Shown here piece by piece: positions 55,487 through 64,000 of a DNA stretch of 64,000 bases. The stretch comes from an uncultured Acetatifactor sp. (GTDB lineage Bacteria > Bacillota > Clostridia > Lachnospirales > Lachnospiraceae). Location: the NCBI GenBank assembly GCA_947594835.1, contig CANQEH010000002.1, positions 1-64,000 on the forward strand, read 5' to 3'. Numbering within the stretch: position 1 is the stretch's first letter; each line of letters starts with the position of its first letter. Both the position numbers and the translations under genes were made by a program. The notes below the pieces were generated by a model. The model worked only from the letters and a program-made list of their open reading frames with translations. It was not told where the DNA came from and did not search any database.

Positions 55487-56128
55487 TTATGCAATAATCT
55501 CCGCGATTTCTTCCCAGGTAGCGCCCACCGGGATCTGGTAAGTGCCTGTGCGGATGGTTGTGGAATAGCCCTCCTCCACCAGATAGGTGTCAAAGGCTTC
55601 CGCGTCTTCGATCAGCCCGGCCTCCTTCAGACGGCGGCTGACGGTGTAGGAATTGTCCCCCCGCACCACAGAGAGGGTGACGGCCGCCGGGCTGTCCGTG
55701 GCTTCCGGCTTCGGGCTCTGCGCTGCCTCCGGCACAGGGCTTTCTGTTTCCTCCGATGCGGGATTCTGTGTCCCCTCCGGCTTCGGGCTCTCTGCTTTCT
55801 CCGATGCAGGATTCTGTGTGGCCTCTGATGCAGGGCTCTGTGTCTCCCCCGGCTTCGGGCTCTCCGCTCCCTCGGGAGCAGGGCTTTCCGTTTCATCTGC
55901 CGCAGGGCTTTCCGTCCCCTCCGGCGCAGGGGAAGCGCTCTGCCGGGCCGCCATTCCCTCCAGATCCTTTAACTGCAGGGAGCCGGGGTCTACCATGCCC
56001 ATGGCCAGGGCCTGGGCCCGCACCTCCGCGTCCGTCAGCGGCCTGCCCTCCTCGGTGGCGACCCCCATAATCAGGGCCGTCACCAGAATCCCGATGCCCA
56101 GCCCTCGCAAATAATACCGCAGTTTCAC
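55487..56128 (-). CDS. MltG/YceG-like protein lacking the catalytic domain
   Basis: The protein has 213 residues: a membrane helix near 7-25, an extracytoplasmic region of about 90 residues made of degenerate ESPxPEx repeats (about 62-145), and a C-terminal ~60-residue domain like the LysM-type N-terminal part of endolytic transglycosylase MltG (RLKEAGLIEDAEAFDTYL and RTGTYQIPVGATWEEI). The transglycosylase domain of MltG is absent, so it may bind or position at the cell wall without cutting. The start is GTG with GGAGG six bases upstream. It is the last gene of the che/fli run, before rpsB. Confidence 0.75.
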   Translation of the reverse strand: MKLRYYLRGLGIGILVTALIMGVATEEGRPLTDAEVRAQALAMGMVDPGSLQLKDLEGMAARQSASPAPEGTESPAADETESPAPEGAESPKPGETQSPASEATQNPASEKAESPKPEGTQNPASEETESPVPEAAQSPKPEATDSPAAVTLSVVRGDNSYTVSRRLKEAGLIEDAEAFDTYLVEEGYSTTIRTGTYQIPVGATWEEIAEIIA

Positions 56129-56155
56129 AAAATTCCTCCGAATCTTCTGGCCCGG

Positions 56156-56905
56156 TCAGGCGTCCTCGTCAAAGAGATCCAGCACCAGATTTACCTCTCC
56201 CACGCCAAGGCCCAGTTCTCTGGCGATCTGCACCCGGTCCCTGCCCTGGCTGTATAACTTCAGGATCTGCTGATTATAGTTGTTCTCCGCCGCCTTGTCC
56301 GGCTCCGGCGTCTCCTGGGGCTTTTGTGTCCCCAGCTCCTTCGCGATCTGTTCCTCCGCCAGCCGCACAAAGGCCGCCTTCGGGGCAGACTCCCCGGACG
56401 CGCGGGCCGCAGCCCGGGCCAGACCTGTGGCCGCCTCCGGGCCGGGATCCGGCTTTGGCTGCTGCTTTGCGAAAGACGGCTCTCGGAGGGAATCCGCCTG
56501 CTCCTTTGCCGCCTGCACCGTGCGGTTTACTTCCTGCACCGTATTTTTGAGATTGGTGTGCTTGCTGTTTAACATATCGTAGAGAAACACGGCTTCCTCA
56601 TGGTTTTTATGGATCTCGGCCAGCACCGTGTCCGAGTATTCGTTGATCGCCATGATCTTTTCGTTGGACAGCCGCTCCAGGCTTCTCTCGGCCTTCTCCA
56701 CCGCATGGGACACGGCCTCCTGCACCGCGTCGTCCATGCGGCCCCTGGAAGCCTCTATCTCCTGGCCCACCATCCCTTTGATCTCCTCCCTGGCCATGGG
56801 CGCAGCAGACTGGCCGCGTCCTTTCCCCTTACCGGCAGGGATGAAAAAACTCAAGATAAATATAATTCCCCCTGCGCAAAGCAGGATGATCTCCGTCAAT
56901 TCCAT
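56156..56905 (-). CDS. Conserved membrane-anchored coiled-coil protein (DUF6115-like)
   Basis: The protein has 249 residues: an N-terminal membrane helix (about 4-22), a predicted coiled coil (about 40-150), a Pro/Ala-rich linker and a C-terminal helix-turn-helix-like region (ILKLYSQGRDRVQIARELGLGVGEVNL, read in two parts of under 20 residues: ILKLYSQGRDRV and QIARELGLGVGEVNL). Genes of this plan sit at the end of flagellar or chemotaxis operons in Clostridia, and I recall them annotated as DUF6115; this label is from memory. The function is unknown. Confidence 0.7.
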   Translation of the reverse strand: MELTEIILLCAGGIIFILSFFIPAGKGKGRGQSAAPMAREEIKGMVGQEIEASRGRMDDAVQEAVSHAVEKAERSLERLSNEKIMAINEYSDTVLAEIHKNHEEAVFLYDMLNSKHTNLKNTVQEVNRTVQAAKEQADSLREPSFAKQQPKPDPGPEAATGLARAAARASGESAPKAAFVRLAEEQIAKELGTQKPQETPEPDKAAENNYNQQILKLYSQGRDRVQIARELGLGVGEVNLVLDLFDEDA

Positions 56906-56944
56906 GGGTATGCTCTCCCCGGCAGGCCCAAGCGGCCCGGATGA

Positions 56945-57250
56945 TTATACTTTCATGTCAAAGCCGCCCGGCCCCTTCCCTGCGGCCTGGGGGTCTTCCT
57001 TTTTCCTGCGTCTTCTGCCGCCGTCCCCCTGGTACTCGTTGTTCCCCTTTTCCTTGGCGTCCGGGTTTTTCTGATGCCACTGGGCGTTGTCGCTGTGATG
57101 CACCTCCCGGATGCTGCGCTCCGTGGTCTTTTGCATCTGCTGGCTGATATTGGTCTGATCCACAAAGCCTTTGTTGTCCTCGTTGTGCTTGATGGCCGTG
57201 TAATCCTGTGACCTGGAAATGGTAGTAAGCTCGATGGAACCAAATGCCAT
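56945..57250 (-). CDS. Small conserved protein of the flagellar operon, unknown
   Basis: The protein has 101 residues and is hydrophilic, with no membrane helix. The N-terminus MAFGSIELTTISRSQDY is followed by a helical middle and a Lys/Arg-rich tail (GGRRRRKKEDP). It lies 11 bp after fapA and 39 bp before the coiled-coil gene. I know of similar small proteins between fapA and its neighbours in motile Clostridia but no assigned role. It may bind RNA or a flagellar component. Confidence 0.7.
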   Translation of the reverse strand: MAFGSIELTTISRSQDYTAIKHNEDNKGFVDQTNISQQMQKTTERSIREVHHSDNAQWHQKNPDAKEKGNNEYQGDGGRRRRKKEDPQAAGKGPGGFDMKV

Positions 57251-57261
57251 AGTGACACCTC

Positions 57262-58854
57262 CTATATGGGTTTCATGGAAATCTCCCCTTTGTCCCGCAC
57301 GAATTTACAGTACTGGTAATTGGTCTGGATGGTGCGGGAAGCGTCCCCGATGATGATGGTGGTGCCGGGGTGAATCTCGCTCTGTACCACGATCTCCGCC
57401 ATCTTCTGGATCTCCATCATGGAGCGGAACCGCTCCATCCGCTGGTTCATCTGCTCCAGCTCCGGGCCCTTTTCCTCCAGAAGCTTTGCCACGCTCTTCA
57501 TGTATTTTAACTGGCTTTCGTTGTACTGATGGCCTTTTTTGAGCTTCTCCTTAAAGTTGTTCAGGATGGTCTCTGCGTTTTTGATCGTCTTTGCCAGATC
57601 CTCCAGCGCCTTCCGCATCCGATTGTACTGGGTCTTGATCAGGGGGTTTACGCCTGCCTCCAGCATCGTGGAAACCCCCATGGGAGCCCCGATGGTCTTG
57701 GCGGTGATTTTTACGCCCGCCTGGACGTATCCTCCCACGATAACGCCCTTCCTGCCCTCCACCCGGACCTCGTTCCCGGCGGAGACGCGGCTGTTCATAA
57801 TGGCCTCCGTCTCCACATAGCCTCCGGCCGCCACTTTAGTATTCTCCAAAAACTTCACGATGATGTCTCCGCCGGCCTTCAGGTAGCCCTTCTGCATCCC
57901 GTTCATGCCCTTGGAGATGATGATGCTGCCCCCGGCGATGATGCGCGCGCCCTCCACCAGGCCGTTCACCACCACGTCCCCTCCGGCCTTCACCTCGAAG
58001 TTTTCCGCCACATTGCCGTTTACCTGAATGCTTCCCTCGTAGTCGATGTTGCCGGTGGAGACGTCCACGTTCTGGATCTCGTACACATCCGTCACGAACA
58101 CCTTGTCGTCCGTCAGGGCCACATGGCCGTCCACCAGGGAGCGGATAGACATCTTGTCCTCCGAGAGTTCGATGTTTCTCCCAAATTTCAGGACTGCGGG
58201 GTGCACCGGGTGAGGCTCCAGCTCCCGGTTGCAGATATCGTGCCCCACAATGCCCAGCGCCTCCGGAATGATGTTGGCCAGCAGATCCCCCTTCTTACAC
58301 TGGTTGATGGTCGTCATATGGAAATAGTCCACGCTGCCGTCCTCGCGCAGCGCAGGCTTCCTGTGCATATCCGTGTTGAAGTGGTACTCGATCCTGGCGT
58401 CATGCCCCTGCACCGGCTCCTCTCCCCGGGCCAGAAGAATCTCCGTCCCGTAGACGCCGCCCGTGGCAAAATGGTGCTCCAGCGCTTCCATTTTGACGCC
58501 AAATACGATGTCCCTGTACTTTAAATCGCGCAGAAAACCGTCCAGCGTGATCCTGTGCCCCGTGGCGGAGGGCGGGATAAAGCGGACATAGGCCTCCATG
58601 CTGTCCTCGCTCACCGTGAGGTGGTAGGACTCCGGGCAGGAGGGGCACGCCCCGTCCCCCAGATGGCAGAGACAGTCCTCCTCGTTCATCAGCTTCATCT
58701 CCAGGCGCTTCCTGTCGTAGCCGATGCCAAGGCCTTCCAGATAACTCACAATATCGCCGATCTGTACAGGATCCCCGCCATCCTTCGGCTGATAGATGGC
58801 AAGCCCATAACCGCCGGCCGGGTCGTTCTCTAACCGAAAATAACCGTTTTCCAT
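57262..58854 (-). CDS. fapA: FapA-family (DUF342) polymer-forming protein
   Basis: The protein has 530 residues. The C-terminal half is a right-handed beta-helix of short repeats (VNGNVAENFEVKAGGDVVV and similar turns, about 255-400), followed by a coiled coil (about 415-475) and a small beta domain; the N-terminal half is the FapA domain. FapA-type genes are conserved in flagellar operons of Clostridia and Bacilli, but the exact role is unclear. The ATG at 58854 follows GGGGG; an ATG four codons upstream has no ribosome binding site. Confidence 0.88.
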   Translation of the reverse strand: MENGYFRLENDPAGGYGLAIYQPKDGGDPVQIGDIVSYLEGLGIGYDRKRLEMKLMNEEDCLCHLGDGACPSCPESYHLTVSEDSMEAYVRFIPPSATGHRITLDGFLRDLKYRDIVFGVKMEALEHHFATGGVYGTEILLARGEEPVQGHDARIEYHFNTDMHRKPALREDGSVDYFHMTTINQCKKGDLLANIIPEALGIVGHDICNRELEPHPVHPAVLKFGRNIELSEDKMSIRSLVDGHVALTDDKVFVTDVYEIQNVDVSTGNIDYEGSIQVNGNVAENFEVKAGGDVVVNGLVEGARIIAGGSIIISKGMNGMQKGYLKAGGDIIVKFLENTKVAAGGYVETEAIMNSRVSAGNEVRVEGRKGVIVGGYVQAGVKITAKTIGAPMGVSTMLEAGVNPLIKTQYNRMRKALEDLAKTIKNAETILNNFKEKLKKGHQYNESQLKYMKSVAKLLEEKGPELEQMNQRMERFRSMMEIQKMAEIVVQSEIHPGTTIIIGDASRTIQTNYQYCKFVRDKGEISMKPI

Positions 58855-58890
58855 ACTAGCCCCCATGCTTTTGCTTCGGCAGCCGTTTCC

Positions 58891-59664
58891 TCAATTGTCG
58901 GAAAGGATTCCCATATAGTTTCCCATTTTCGTTTTCATTTTCTGTAATGCGCGGGTGTGCAGCTGCGATACCCTGGACTCGGAGACCTCCAGGATATTGC
59001 TGATCTCCTTCAAGGTCAGTTCCTCGTAGTAATAGAGGGTGATGACCTTCTGCTCCTTCTCCGTCAGAAGCCCGATGGCTTCCCCCAGCACCCGGGTCAG
59101 TTCCTCCTTCTCCACCCTCTCCTCGGGGGAGTCAAAATGGGAGGCCGTATGCCGGTTAAACTCCCGGGGGACGTCGCTGCCCTGCTCCATATACTCGTTT
59201 AAGGACACCAGCCCCGTAATCTTCATCTGGGACTGCCAGTCCAGATATTCCTCGTCAGTGATGCCCAGGCCCCTGGCAATCTCCTCGTCGGTGGCGCCCC
59301 GGCCCGTCTGCTGTTCGACCTCCCGGATCACCGCCTCAATGCGCTTCTGCTTCTGCCGGATCGTCCTGGGGATCCAGTCCATCCGGCGGATCTGATCCAG
59401 AATCGCCCCCCGGATCCGAAGGCTGGCATAGGTTTCAAATTTGACCTCCTTGAAGCAGTCAAACTTGTCGATGGCGTCGATCAGGCCGAAAATGCCGTAG
59501 CTGACCATATCCTCGTACTCCACGCTGTACCCCAGGTACATACTGAGCCTTCCCGCCACCACCTTCACAAGGGGCGCGTATTCCAATATGATCTTTTCCC
59601 TGGCCTCTGTGGATTTCGTCCTCGCGTATTCTTCCAGGAGCTTCCTTCTGCCTGCCTCATCCAT
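58891..59664 (-). CDS. fliA: Flagellar sigma factor FliA/WhiG/SigD
   Basis: The protein has 257 residues, with sigma-70 regions 2 (about 25-95), 3 (about 105-170) and 4 (about 205-250, LTLKEISNILEVSESRVSQ as the helix-turn-helix). Region 1.1 is absent, as in the flagellar class. It directs RNA polymerase to late flagellar and chemotaxis promoters. Its position between cheD and fapA is the common Clostridia/Bacilli arrangement. No anti-sigma gene flgM is next to it. Confidence 0.95.
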   Translation of the reverse strand: MDEAGRRKLLEEYARTKSTEAREKIILEYAPLVKVVAGRLSMYLGYSVEYEDMVSYGIFGLIDAIDKFDCFKEVKFETYASLRIRGAILDQIRRMDWIPRTIRQKQKRIEAVIREVEQQTGRGATDEEIARGLGITDEEYLDWQSQMKITGLVSLNEYMEQGSDVPREFNRHTASHFDSPEERVEKEELTRVLGEAIGLLTEKEQKVITLYYYEELTLKEISNILEVSESRVSQLHTRALQKMKTKMGNYMGILSDN

Positions 59665-59729
59665 GAAACCTCACCCCTTTCCTGTGCTGCCTTTCCCGGG
59701 GACGTCATCCGGGCGTCTTCCCCTCTCCA

Positions 59730-60005
59730 TCACGGGGAAACATCCTCATCGGAGCCCTCGCCGGAAGCGTCGTCCTGGGCTTCCTTCTCAATGACTTCGC
59801 CCTCCTCCTTCAGCCGTTTCTCATTCTGTCTGTCGAAGTGATCCAGCAAAAGCCTGATCCCGCAGCCCATGGCGTAAAACACAAGCATCACCACAAACAG
59901 CGCCACCAGCTTTGTCAGCACGGTATCGCGGCGGATCCATGTCACGATGCAGGCTGCCGCCCCCGCCGCCAGCATCAGCAAAAGAGGCATACTCTTTCTG
60001 TCCAT
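59730..60005 (-). CDS. Small two-helix membrane protein, unknown
   Basis: The protein has 91 residues: two hydrophobic helices (about 6-23 and 31-52) and an acidic C-terminal tail (about 60-91). GGAGAAGGG precedes the ATG. It sits between cheD and the sigma factor gene, a position often filled by a short unknown membrane protein in Clostridia. No function is recognised. Confidence 0.75.
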   Translation of the reverse strand: MDRKSMPLLLMLAAGAAACIVTWIRRDTVLTKLVALFVVMLVFYAMGCGIRLLLDHFDRQNEKRLKEEGEVIEKEAQDDASGEGSDEDVSP

Positions 60006-60033
60006 ACCCTTCTCCCTTTTCGCCGGGCACTGT

Positions 60034-60525
60034 TTAAATGACCGACTCCGACCTGCCCACTGCCCGGATGTGGAACTCCCCCGTCTCCGGATAAAAGATC
60101 ACGGTTCTCCCGTAGTTGGCGCCCGTGTCCTCCGCCAGAATCGGGATCTTCAACTGCTTTAGTTTTTCCTTTGTGGCCTCTACGTTGCGCTGGCCCACCT
60201 GTCCGATGGCAGTATTGCTCCCATGGAAGGAGAACATGGTGGCGCCCCCCGCGATTTTGGCCACCATGCGGCTGCGCCTGGCCCCCAGCTTCTCCATCTG
60301 GGACACCAGCTCCTCAATCCCCGTGTCCGCAAACTTTGCCAGGTTCAGATGCTCGTTTCGCATCGCTTTGCTGTCCGGCAGCATGATATGGGCAAGGCCT
60401 CCGATCTTTGTGGAAGGATCCCGGATGGCGATGCCCACACAGGAACCAAGCCCTAAGGTGGTCACACCGTCAGGGCTTACACAGGTCTTTATATCCGCCA
60501 TTCCCACTTTTATGATTTCACCCAT
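60034..60525 (-). CDS. cheD: Chemoreceptor glutamine deamidase CheD
   Basis: The protein has 163 residues. The Cys-His hydrolase site is visible: GLGSCVGIAI with Cys29 and GGLAHIMLP with His46. CheD deamidates receptor glutamines and also binds CheC to raise its phosphatase activity. The ATG at 60525 is preferred over a GTG two codons earlier, as AAGGATG lies nine bases upstream. It is adjacent to cheC, its partner. Confidence 0.95.
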   Translation of the reverse strand: MGEIIKVGMADIKTCVSPDGVTTLGLGSCVGIAIRDPSTKIGGLAHIMLPDSKAMRNEHLNLAKFADTGIEELVSQMEKLGARRSRMVAKIAGGATMFSFHGSNTAIGQVGQRNVEATKEKLKQLKIPILAEDTGANYGRTVIFYPETGEFHIRAVGRSESVI

Positions 60526-60562
60526 GGTCACACATCCTTCAAGAGATTTTATCTTCCGCCCC

Positions 60563-61186
60563 TTATACCAGAGGCAGCCCCAGCGCTGTCAGGATCTTTG
60601 CATAAGACTCCATATCCGGGATGAGGATAAAATATCCGTCCAGCTCCATGTCGTCATAAAACTGGGACTGGATCAACAGGATCTTGTCACCGAGAATGCC
60701 AAACTGGATCGCAGGCACGCTTAAGATTGCGCCTGCCATGTCCACGGTCAGCGCAGGAGGCGTGGAAAAAATCTTTAAGTTGGTCATGGTGGAAAGGGAG
60801 TTTAAATAGGCGCCGGTGATGATGTTGCCCACCTCTTTCATGGCGGACAGACCCATCTCCTCAAACTCGGTTCCCTCCGGCAGCATCCCCATGGTGATCT
60901 TGCGGATCAGGTGCTTTGCGCACTCCTCCTCCACCATGAACATCATGCTCCCGGTGATGTCGCCCTCCACGCCTAAGAACACGCCCACCATAATCTGCTC
61001 TTCGCCGCCCATCATGTCGCCTACGGCCGAAAACTCCAGAAGCTTTACCTGGGGCACCTTCATGTCCACCTTGCACTGGAGCATCTGGGACAGGGCTGTC
61101 ATGGCGTTGCCCGCGCCGATATTCCCCAGCTCCTTGAGTACGTCGTAATAGTTTTCTGTGATCTGCGCTAATGTCATATCTCCCAT
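60563..61186 (-). CDS. cheC: CheY-P phosphatase CheC
   Basis: The protein has 207 residues. Both phosphatase helices keep the ExxN pattern, in ELGNIGAGNAMTAL near residue 17 and EVGNIITGAYLNSL near 115, so both sites look active. It dephosphorylates CheY-P and is regulated by CheD. It lies between cheW and cheD. Confidence 0.96.
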   Translation of the reverse strand: MGDMTLAQITENYYDVLKELGNIGAGNAMTALSQMLQCKVDMKVPQVKLLEFSAVGDMMGGEEQIMVGVFLGVEGDITGSMMFMVEEECAKHLIRKITMGMLPEGTEFEEMGLSAMKEVGNIITGAYLNSLSTMTNLKIFSTPPALTVDMAGAILSVPAIQFGILGDKILLIQSQFYDDMELDGYFILIPDMESYAKILTALGLPLV

Positions 61187-61226
61187 GGGAGTGTCTCCTT
61201 TCCGTCGTCCGCTCTCTTCGAAAAGC

Positions 61227-61712
61227 TCAGCCCTCCAGGCTGATGGCGCTTAAGTCAAACAGGGAGATCAGTTCGCCGTTGTGCTTTCCCACCGCGTTGA
61301 TCAGATTTGCCTTCCCGTCCTTCGAGGTGTCCGCCAGTTTCTCAATGTCCTCTGTGTCCAGGCTCACAACCTCCTTCACCTCGTCCACAATGAAGCCGAT
61401 ATTGCCCTCCTGTTCCAGCTTGAGCACAATGATCCTGGTGGCCTTGGTGATCTCGTCCGCAGGCAGATCCATCCGGAGACGGATGCTCATCACCGGGATC
61501 ACCACGCCCCGCAGGTTGATGACGCCCTTCAGGTAAGCGGGCATCTTGGGCACGCGGGTGATGTGCTGCATCCTGGTGATGGTGTCAATGTTCCGGATAT
61601 CGATGCCGTACTGTTCATCTCCCAGCCGGATCACAATGTATTGGATGATCTCCTTCGGACGCCGTCCTTCCTCCTCGGGAATGTTCTTGTTACTTACTGT
61701 ACTCAGCTCCAT
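61227..61712 (-). CDS. cheW: Chemotaxis coupling protein CheW
   Basis: The protein has 161 residues with a CheW SH3-like domain (about 22-155). It is recognised by YIVIRLGDEQYGIDI, the ITRVPKMPAYLKGVINLRG segment and GFIVDEVKEVV. It bridges receptors and CheA in signalling arrays. It lies 18 bp after cheA. Confidence 0.96.
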   Translation of the reverse strand: MELSTVSNKNIPEEEGRRPKEIIQYIVIRLGDEQYGIDIRNIDTITRMQHITRVPKMPAYLKGVINLRGVVIPVMSIRLRMDLPADEITKATRIIVLKLEQEGNIGFIVDEVKEVVSLDTEDIEKLADTSKDGKANLINAVGKHNGELISLFDLSAISLEG

Positions 61713-61730
61713 ATCTGTCCACTCCTTCCT

Positions 61731-63905
61731 TTAGATCAAGGCATTGGCATCCAGTATCAGCGCGATCTCTCCGTCTCCTAAGATGGTGGCGCCGCTGATG
61801 AATTTACACTGCTTGATATATTTGCCCAGGGTCTTGATGACGATCTCCTGCTGGCCGATAAGTTCGTCGATGACCAGCCCCGCCATCTTGTCTCCCTTCT
61901 TGACGATGACCACGATCAGGTTTTCGTCCTCCGACCGCTTGCTCTCCACGTCCAGCACCTTGTTTAAGCGGATGAGGGGGATCACCGTGCCGCGCAGGTT
62001 GATCACTTCCTTGTTCTGTACCAGTTTGATATCGCTGGGCGGAATGTCCTCCAGAGTCTGGATGGAGCCTAAGGAGATGGCGTACTTTTCGTCCCCCACC
62101 ACCACCATCAGCGCCTGGATGATGGCCAGGGTCAGAGGAAGGCGTATGGTCCAGACGCTTCCCTCGCCCAGCTTTGACTTTACCTCCACCTCGCCGCTTA
62201 AGGACTCGATCTTGGATCTCACCACGTCCAGGCCCACGCCACGGCCTGACACGTCCGTCACCTGCTTGGCCGTGGAAAAGCTGGGCAGGAACAAGAGGTC
62301 GATGATCTCCTTGTCCGTCATGTTCACGGCCTGCTCCGGCGTGATGGTGCCGCGCTCGATGGCCTTGTTGCGCACGGCCTCCACGTCAATGCCGTTGCCG
62401 TCGTCCCGCACCTCGATAACCACGTTGTTGCCGTCCTGGTAGGCGTCCAGGAAAATAGATCCCACCGCAGGCTTGCCGCGCTCCGCCCGGACTTCTGCGG
62501 ACTCCAGGCCATGGTCTGCGGAATTGCGCAGAAGGTGCATCAGGGGATCCCCGATCTCGTCCACCACCGTGCGGTCCAGCTCGGTCTCCTCACCGGTCAT
62601 GTACAGTTCCATCTTCTTGTCCAGCTTCTTGGAGAGATCCCGGATCATCCTGGGGAATTTGCTCACCACGCTCTCGATGGGCACCATCCGCACTTTCATG
62701 ACAGACTCATGCAGATTGGTGGTAACGCTCTCCAGATATTCGATCTGCTCGTTGAAGCCGTTGTTGTTTGCCGCAGAGACCTGTTCCTGGCTGGAAGCGG
62801 CCACCAGGGAGTTTTTGGCGATGATCAGCTCGCTGACCAGGTTCATCAGGGAATCCAGCTTTTCGATGTCCACGCGCACCGTGCGGTTCACCACCGGCTT
62901 GGACACGGCCTGCTTCTTGCCCTCCGGCTGCTTTGCGGGGGCTGCCGGGGCCTGTGCGGGCTTTGCCGGGGCCTGTGCGGACGCGGCCTGGGGCTGTGGC
63001 TTTGGCTCGCTTGGCTCCTTTTCCTCTGCTGCGGGCGCGGGCGCCGGGCTCTCCGGCTCCTGGCTGCTCTGGGCTTCTTCGACTTCCGCGGTATGGTTGT
63101 CCTCCAGGGACAGAACGTCTCCCGTCACCTGCTCGATCTCCGACACGTTCTCCGCCGCCTTGATGATATCGCCCACGGGAGCGTCGGAGAGGACGATCAG
63201 GGTGAAGTCCCTGTCAAATTTTTCATCCTCCACATCCTGGGCGTTTGGATCGGACACGATGATCTCCGCCAGCTCCTCCACGGCCTTGAACACCAGAAAG
63301 GCCCTGGCCGCCTTCAAGATACAGCCCTCCTGCACCTTCACGTTGATGCCGTACACCTTCTTGCCCTGGTTCTGGGCCTCCCGGATCACGGAAATCTGGG
63401 TGCTGTCCAAAGGAATCGCGTCCCACTTGCGCTCTGTCTGTCCCTGGGGAGCATCTGAAGCCGCAGACTCCGCCGCCTTGGATTCCGCTGCCTTGGACTC
63501 CTCCGCCTTGGGCGCTTCCCCGCCTCCCTTTAAGATCTCGTTCAGCTTCTTAATGAGCGGCTCGTTGTCGTTTGTGCCCTCGTCTGCGGTGTTCTGGATG
63601 TTGTCGGTGTACTCCTCCAGCGCGTCCAGGCACTGGAACAGCACGTCAATCATCTCGGGCTTCACTTTGATCGCGCCGTTTCTCACCTCGGAGAACACGT
63701 TCTCCATATCATGGGTCAAAGTCTGCATCCGCTTATACCCCATGGTGCCGGCCATGCCCTTTAACGAGTGCGCCGCCCGGAAGATCTCATTGATCGTGTC
63801 CGTATTTTCAGGGTCGGACTCCAGCTCCAGAATCCTGGTGTTCAGGTTCTGCAGGTGCTCCTTGGTCTCGTCAAGGAAGATTTCAAGATATTGACTTACA
63901 TCCAT
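61731..63905 (-). CDS. cheA: Chemotaxis histidine kinase CheA
   Basis: The protein has 724 residues. Domains in order: P1 Hpt with phospho-acceptor His46 in AAHSLKG (1-110), a CheY-binding P2 region (about 170-265), an Ala/Pro/Glu-rich linker (about 275-335), P3 dimerization (about 340-400), P4 HATPase_c with HLLRNSADHGLE and GRGVGLDVV, and the P5 CheW-like domain (about 585-724). GAAAGGGATGGGG precedes the ATG. It phosphorylates CheY and CheB. The kinase is complete. Confidence 0.97.
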   Translation of the reverse strand: MDVSQYLEIFLDETKEHLQNLNTRILELESDPENTDTINEIFRAAHSLKGMAGTMGYKRMQTLTHDMENVFSEVRNGAIKVKPEMIDVLFQCLDALEEYTDNIQNTADEGTNDNEPLIKKLNEILKGGGEAPKAEESKAAESKAAESAASDAPQGQTERKWDAIPLDSTQISVIREAQNQGKKVYGINVKVQEGCILKAARAFLVFKAVEELAEIIVSDPNAQDVEDEKFDRDFTLIVLSDAPVGDIIKAAENVSEIEQVTGDVLSLEDNHTAEVEEAQSSQEPESPAPAPAAEEKEPSEPKPQPQAASAQAPAKPAQAPAAPAKQPEGKKQAVSKPVVNRTVRVDIEKLDSLMNLVSELIIAKNSLVAASSQEQVSAANNNGFNEQIEYLESVTTNLHESVMKVRMVPIESVVSKFPRMIRDLSKKLDKKMELYMTGEETELDRTVVDEIGDPLMHLLRNSADHGLESAEVRAERGKPAVGSIFLDAYQDGNNVVIEVRDDGNGIDVEAVRNKAIERGTITPEQAVNMTDKEIIDLLFLPSFSTAKQVTDVSGRGVGLDVVRSKIESLSGEVEVKSKLGEGSVWTIRLPLTLAIIQALMVVVGDEKYAISLGSIQTLEDIPPSDIKLVQNKEVINLRGTVIPLIRLNKVLDVESKRSEDENLIVVIVKKGDKMAGLVIDELIGQQEIVIKTLGKYIKQCKFISGATILGDGEIALILDANALI

Positions 63906-63943
63906 ACTGTTTCCCCATCCCTTTCTTTGTCTGTTGACCGCCG

Positions 63944-64000
63944 TTATCCCCTGACCCCTACCTGCAGGGTAATCTCCTGTGCCAGCTGCTCCAGCGGCAC
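63944..64000 (-). CDS. cheB: CheB methylesterase, C-terminal end only (partial)
   Basis: The last 18 codons and TAA of an ORF enter from the right edge. They read VPLEQLAQEITLQVGVRG. The VPLxxIAxEI ending and the position right before cheA match CheB, the receptor methylesterase. The call rests on a short tail and gene order. Confidence 0.65.
   Translation of the reverse strand: MPLEQLAQEITLQVGVRG

Noticed and set aside
55680..55940. Tandem repeats in the MltG-like gene as a possible CRISPR or MITE
   Set aside because: They are in-frame codon repeats for an ESPxPEx stalk, without regular spacers.
57529..58524. A 331-codon plus-strand open frame opposite fapA
   Set aside because: His- and Leu-rich translation typical of an antisense shadow; the FapA frame on the other strand is clear.
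62473..63894. A 473-codon plus-strand open frame opposite cheA
   Set aside because: It mirrors cheA codon structure in a GC-rich gene, is Ser/Thr-rich, has no ribosome binding site and no family resemblance; an antisense shadow.

Overview
The window looks like a chromosomal segment of a motile, GC-rich Clostridia of the Lachnospiraceae type. It carries a 16S rRNA 5' end with the Clostridia-like start of the molecule, an eno-secG-rnr-smpB neighbourhood with ssrA nearby, a fli/che tail operon running into rpsB-tsf, sugar-type ABC importer genes with very large lipoproteins, and Firmicutes-style AGGAGG ribosome binding sites. The family is inferred from gene content and order, not from a database match. 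No phage, transposase or CRISPR array was seen.

Layout. 1-490: 5' end of an rRNA operon (minus strand) with its leader and two tandem promoters. 491-5442: minus-strand run of a small membrane protein, an OmpR-type response regulator, its sensor kinase, hflX and a lipoprotein, divergent from carB (5566-8796, plus), which stands without carA. 8886-12998: three small membrane proteins (two with zinc ribbons) and a KtrAB-type potassium uptake pair. 13034-13504: tmRNA gene with its own promoter and terminator. 13510-17283: LRR protein, MoxR-like AAA ATPase and a VWA-like partner. 17462-18097: an acetyltransferase gene whose 3' end seems to be interrupted by a 122-bp multi-hairpin element. 18106-25290: smpB, rnr, secG, eno, an aldo/keto reductase with iron-sulfur motifs, and gpmI. 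25389-27672: a PepSY protein and a divergent cation-diffusion-facilitator transporter.

27705-31837: a 136-bp nested palindrome, then a promoter, a 29-codon leader ORF, an intrinsic terminator and two half-transporter genes. Together they look like a translation-coupled attenuator controlling a heterodimeric multidrug-type ABC exporter. 31836-41549: an unusual six-gene operon that mixes a CUT1 sugar-importer core (two paralogous giant lipoproteins and two permeases, no ATPase) with an HlyD-like adaptor and a MacB-core-like membrane protein. 41606-46357: a PHP-domain protein and an ABC ATPase/FtsX-type permease pair. 46364-49565: a fused two-domain GT-C glycosyltransferase. 49622-53356: hybrid sensor kinase and response regulator. 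53497-55462: rpsB-tsf with a structured leader and its own promoter. 55487-64000: cheB (partial)-cheA-cheW-cheC-cheD-small membrane protein-sigma factor-fapA-two conserved unknowns-MltG-like protein, all on the minus strand.

Coordinates of promoters and hairpins were read by eye. Start codons were chosen from ribosome binding sites, and several differ from the longest possible ORF.
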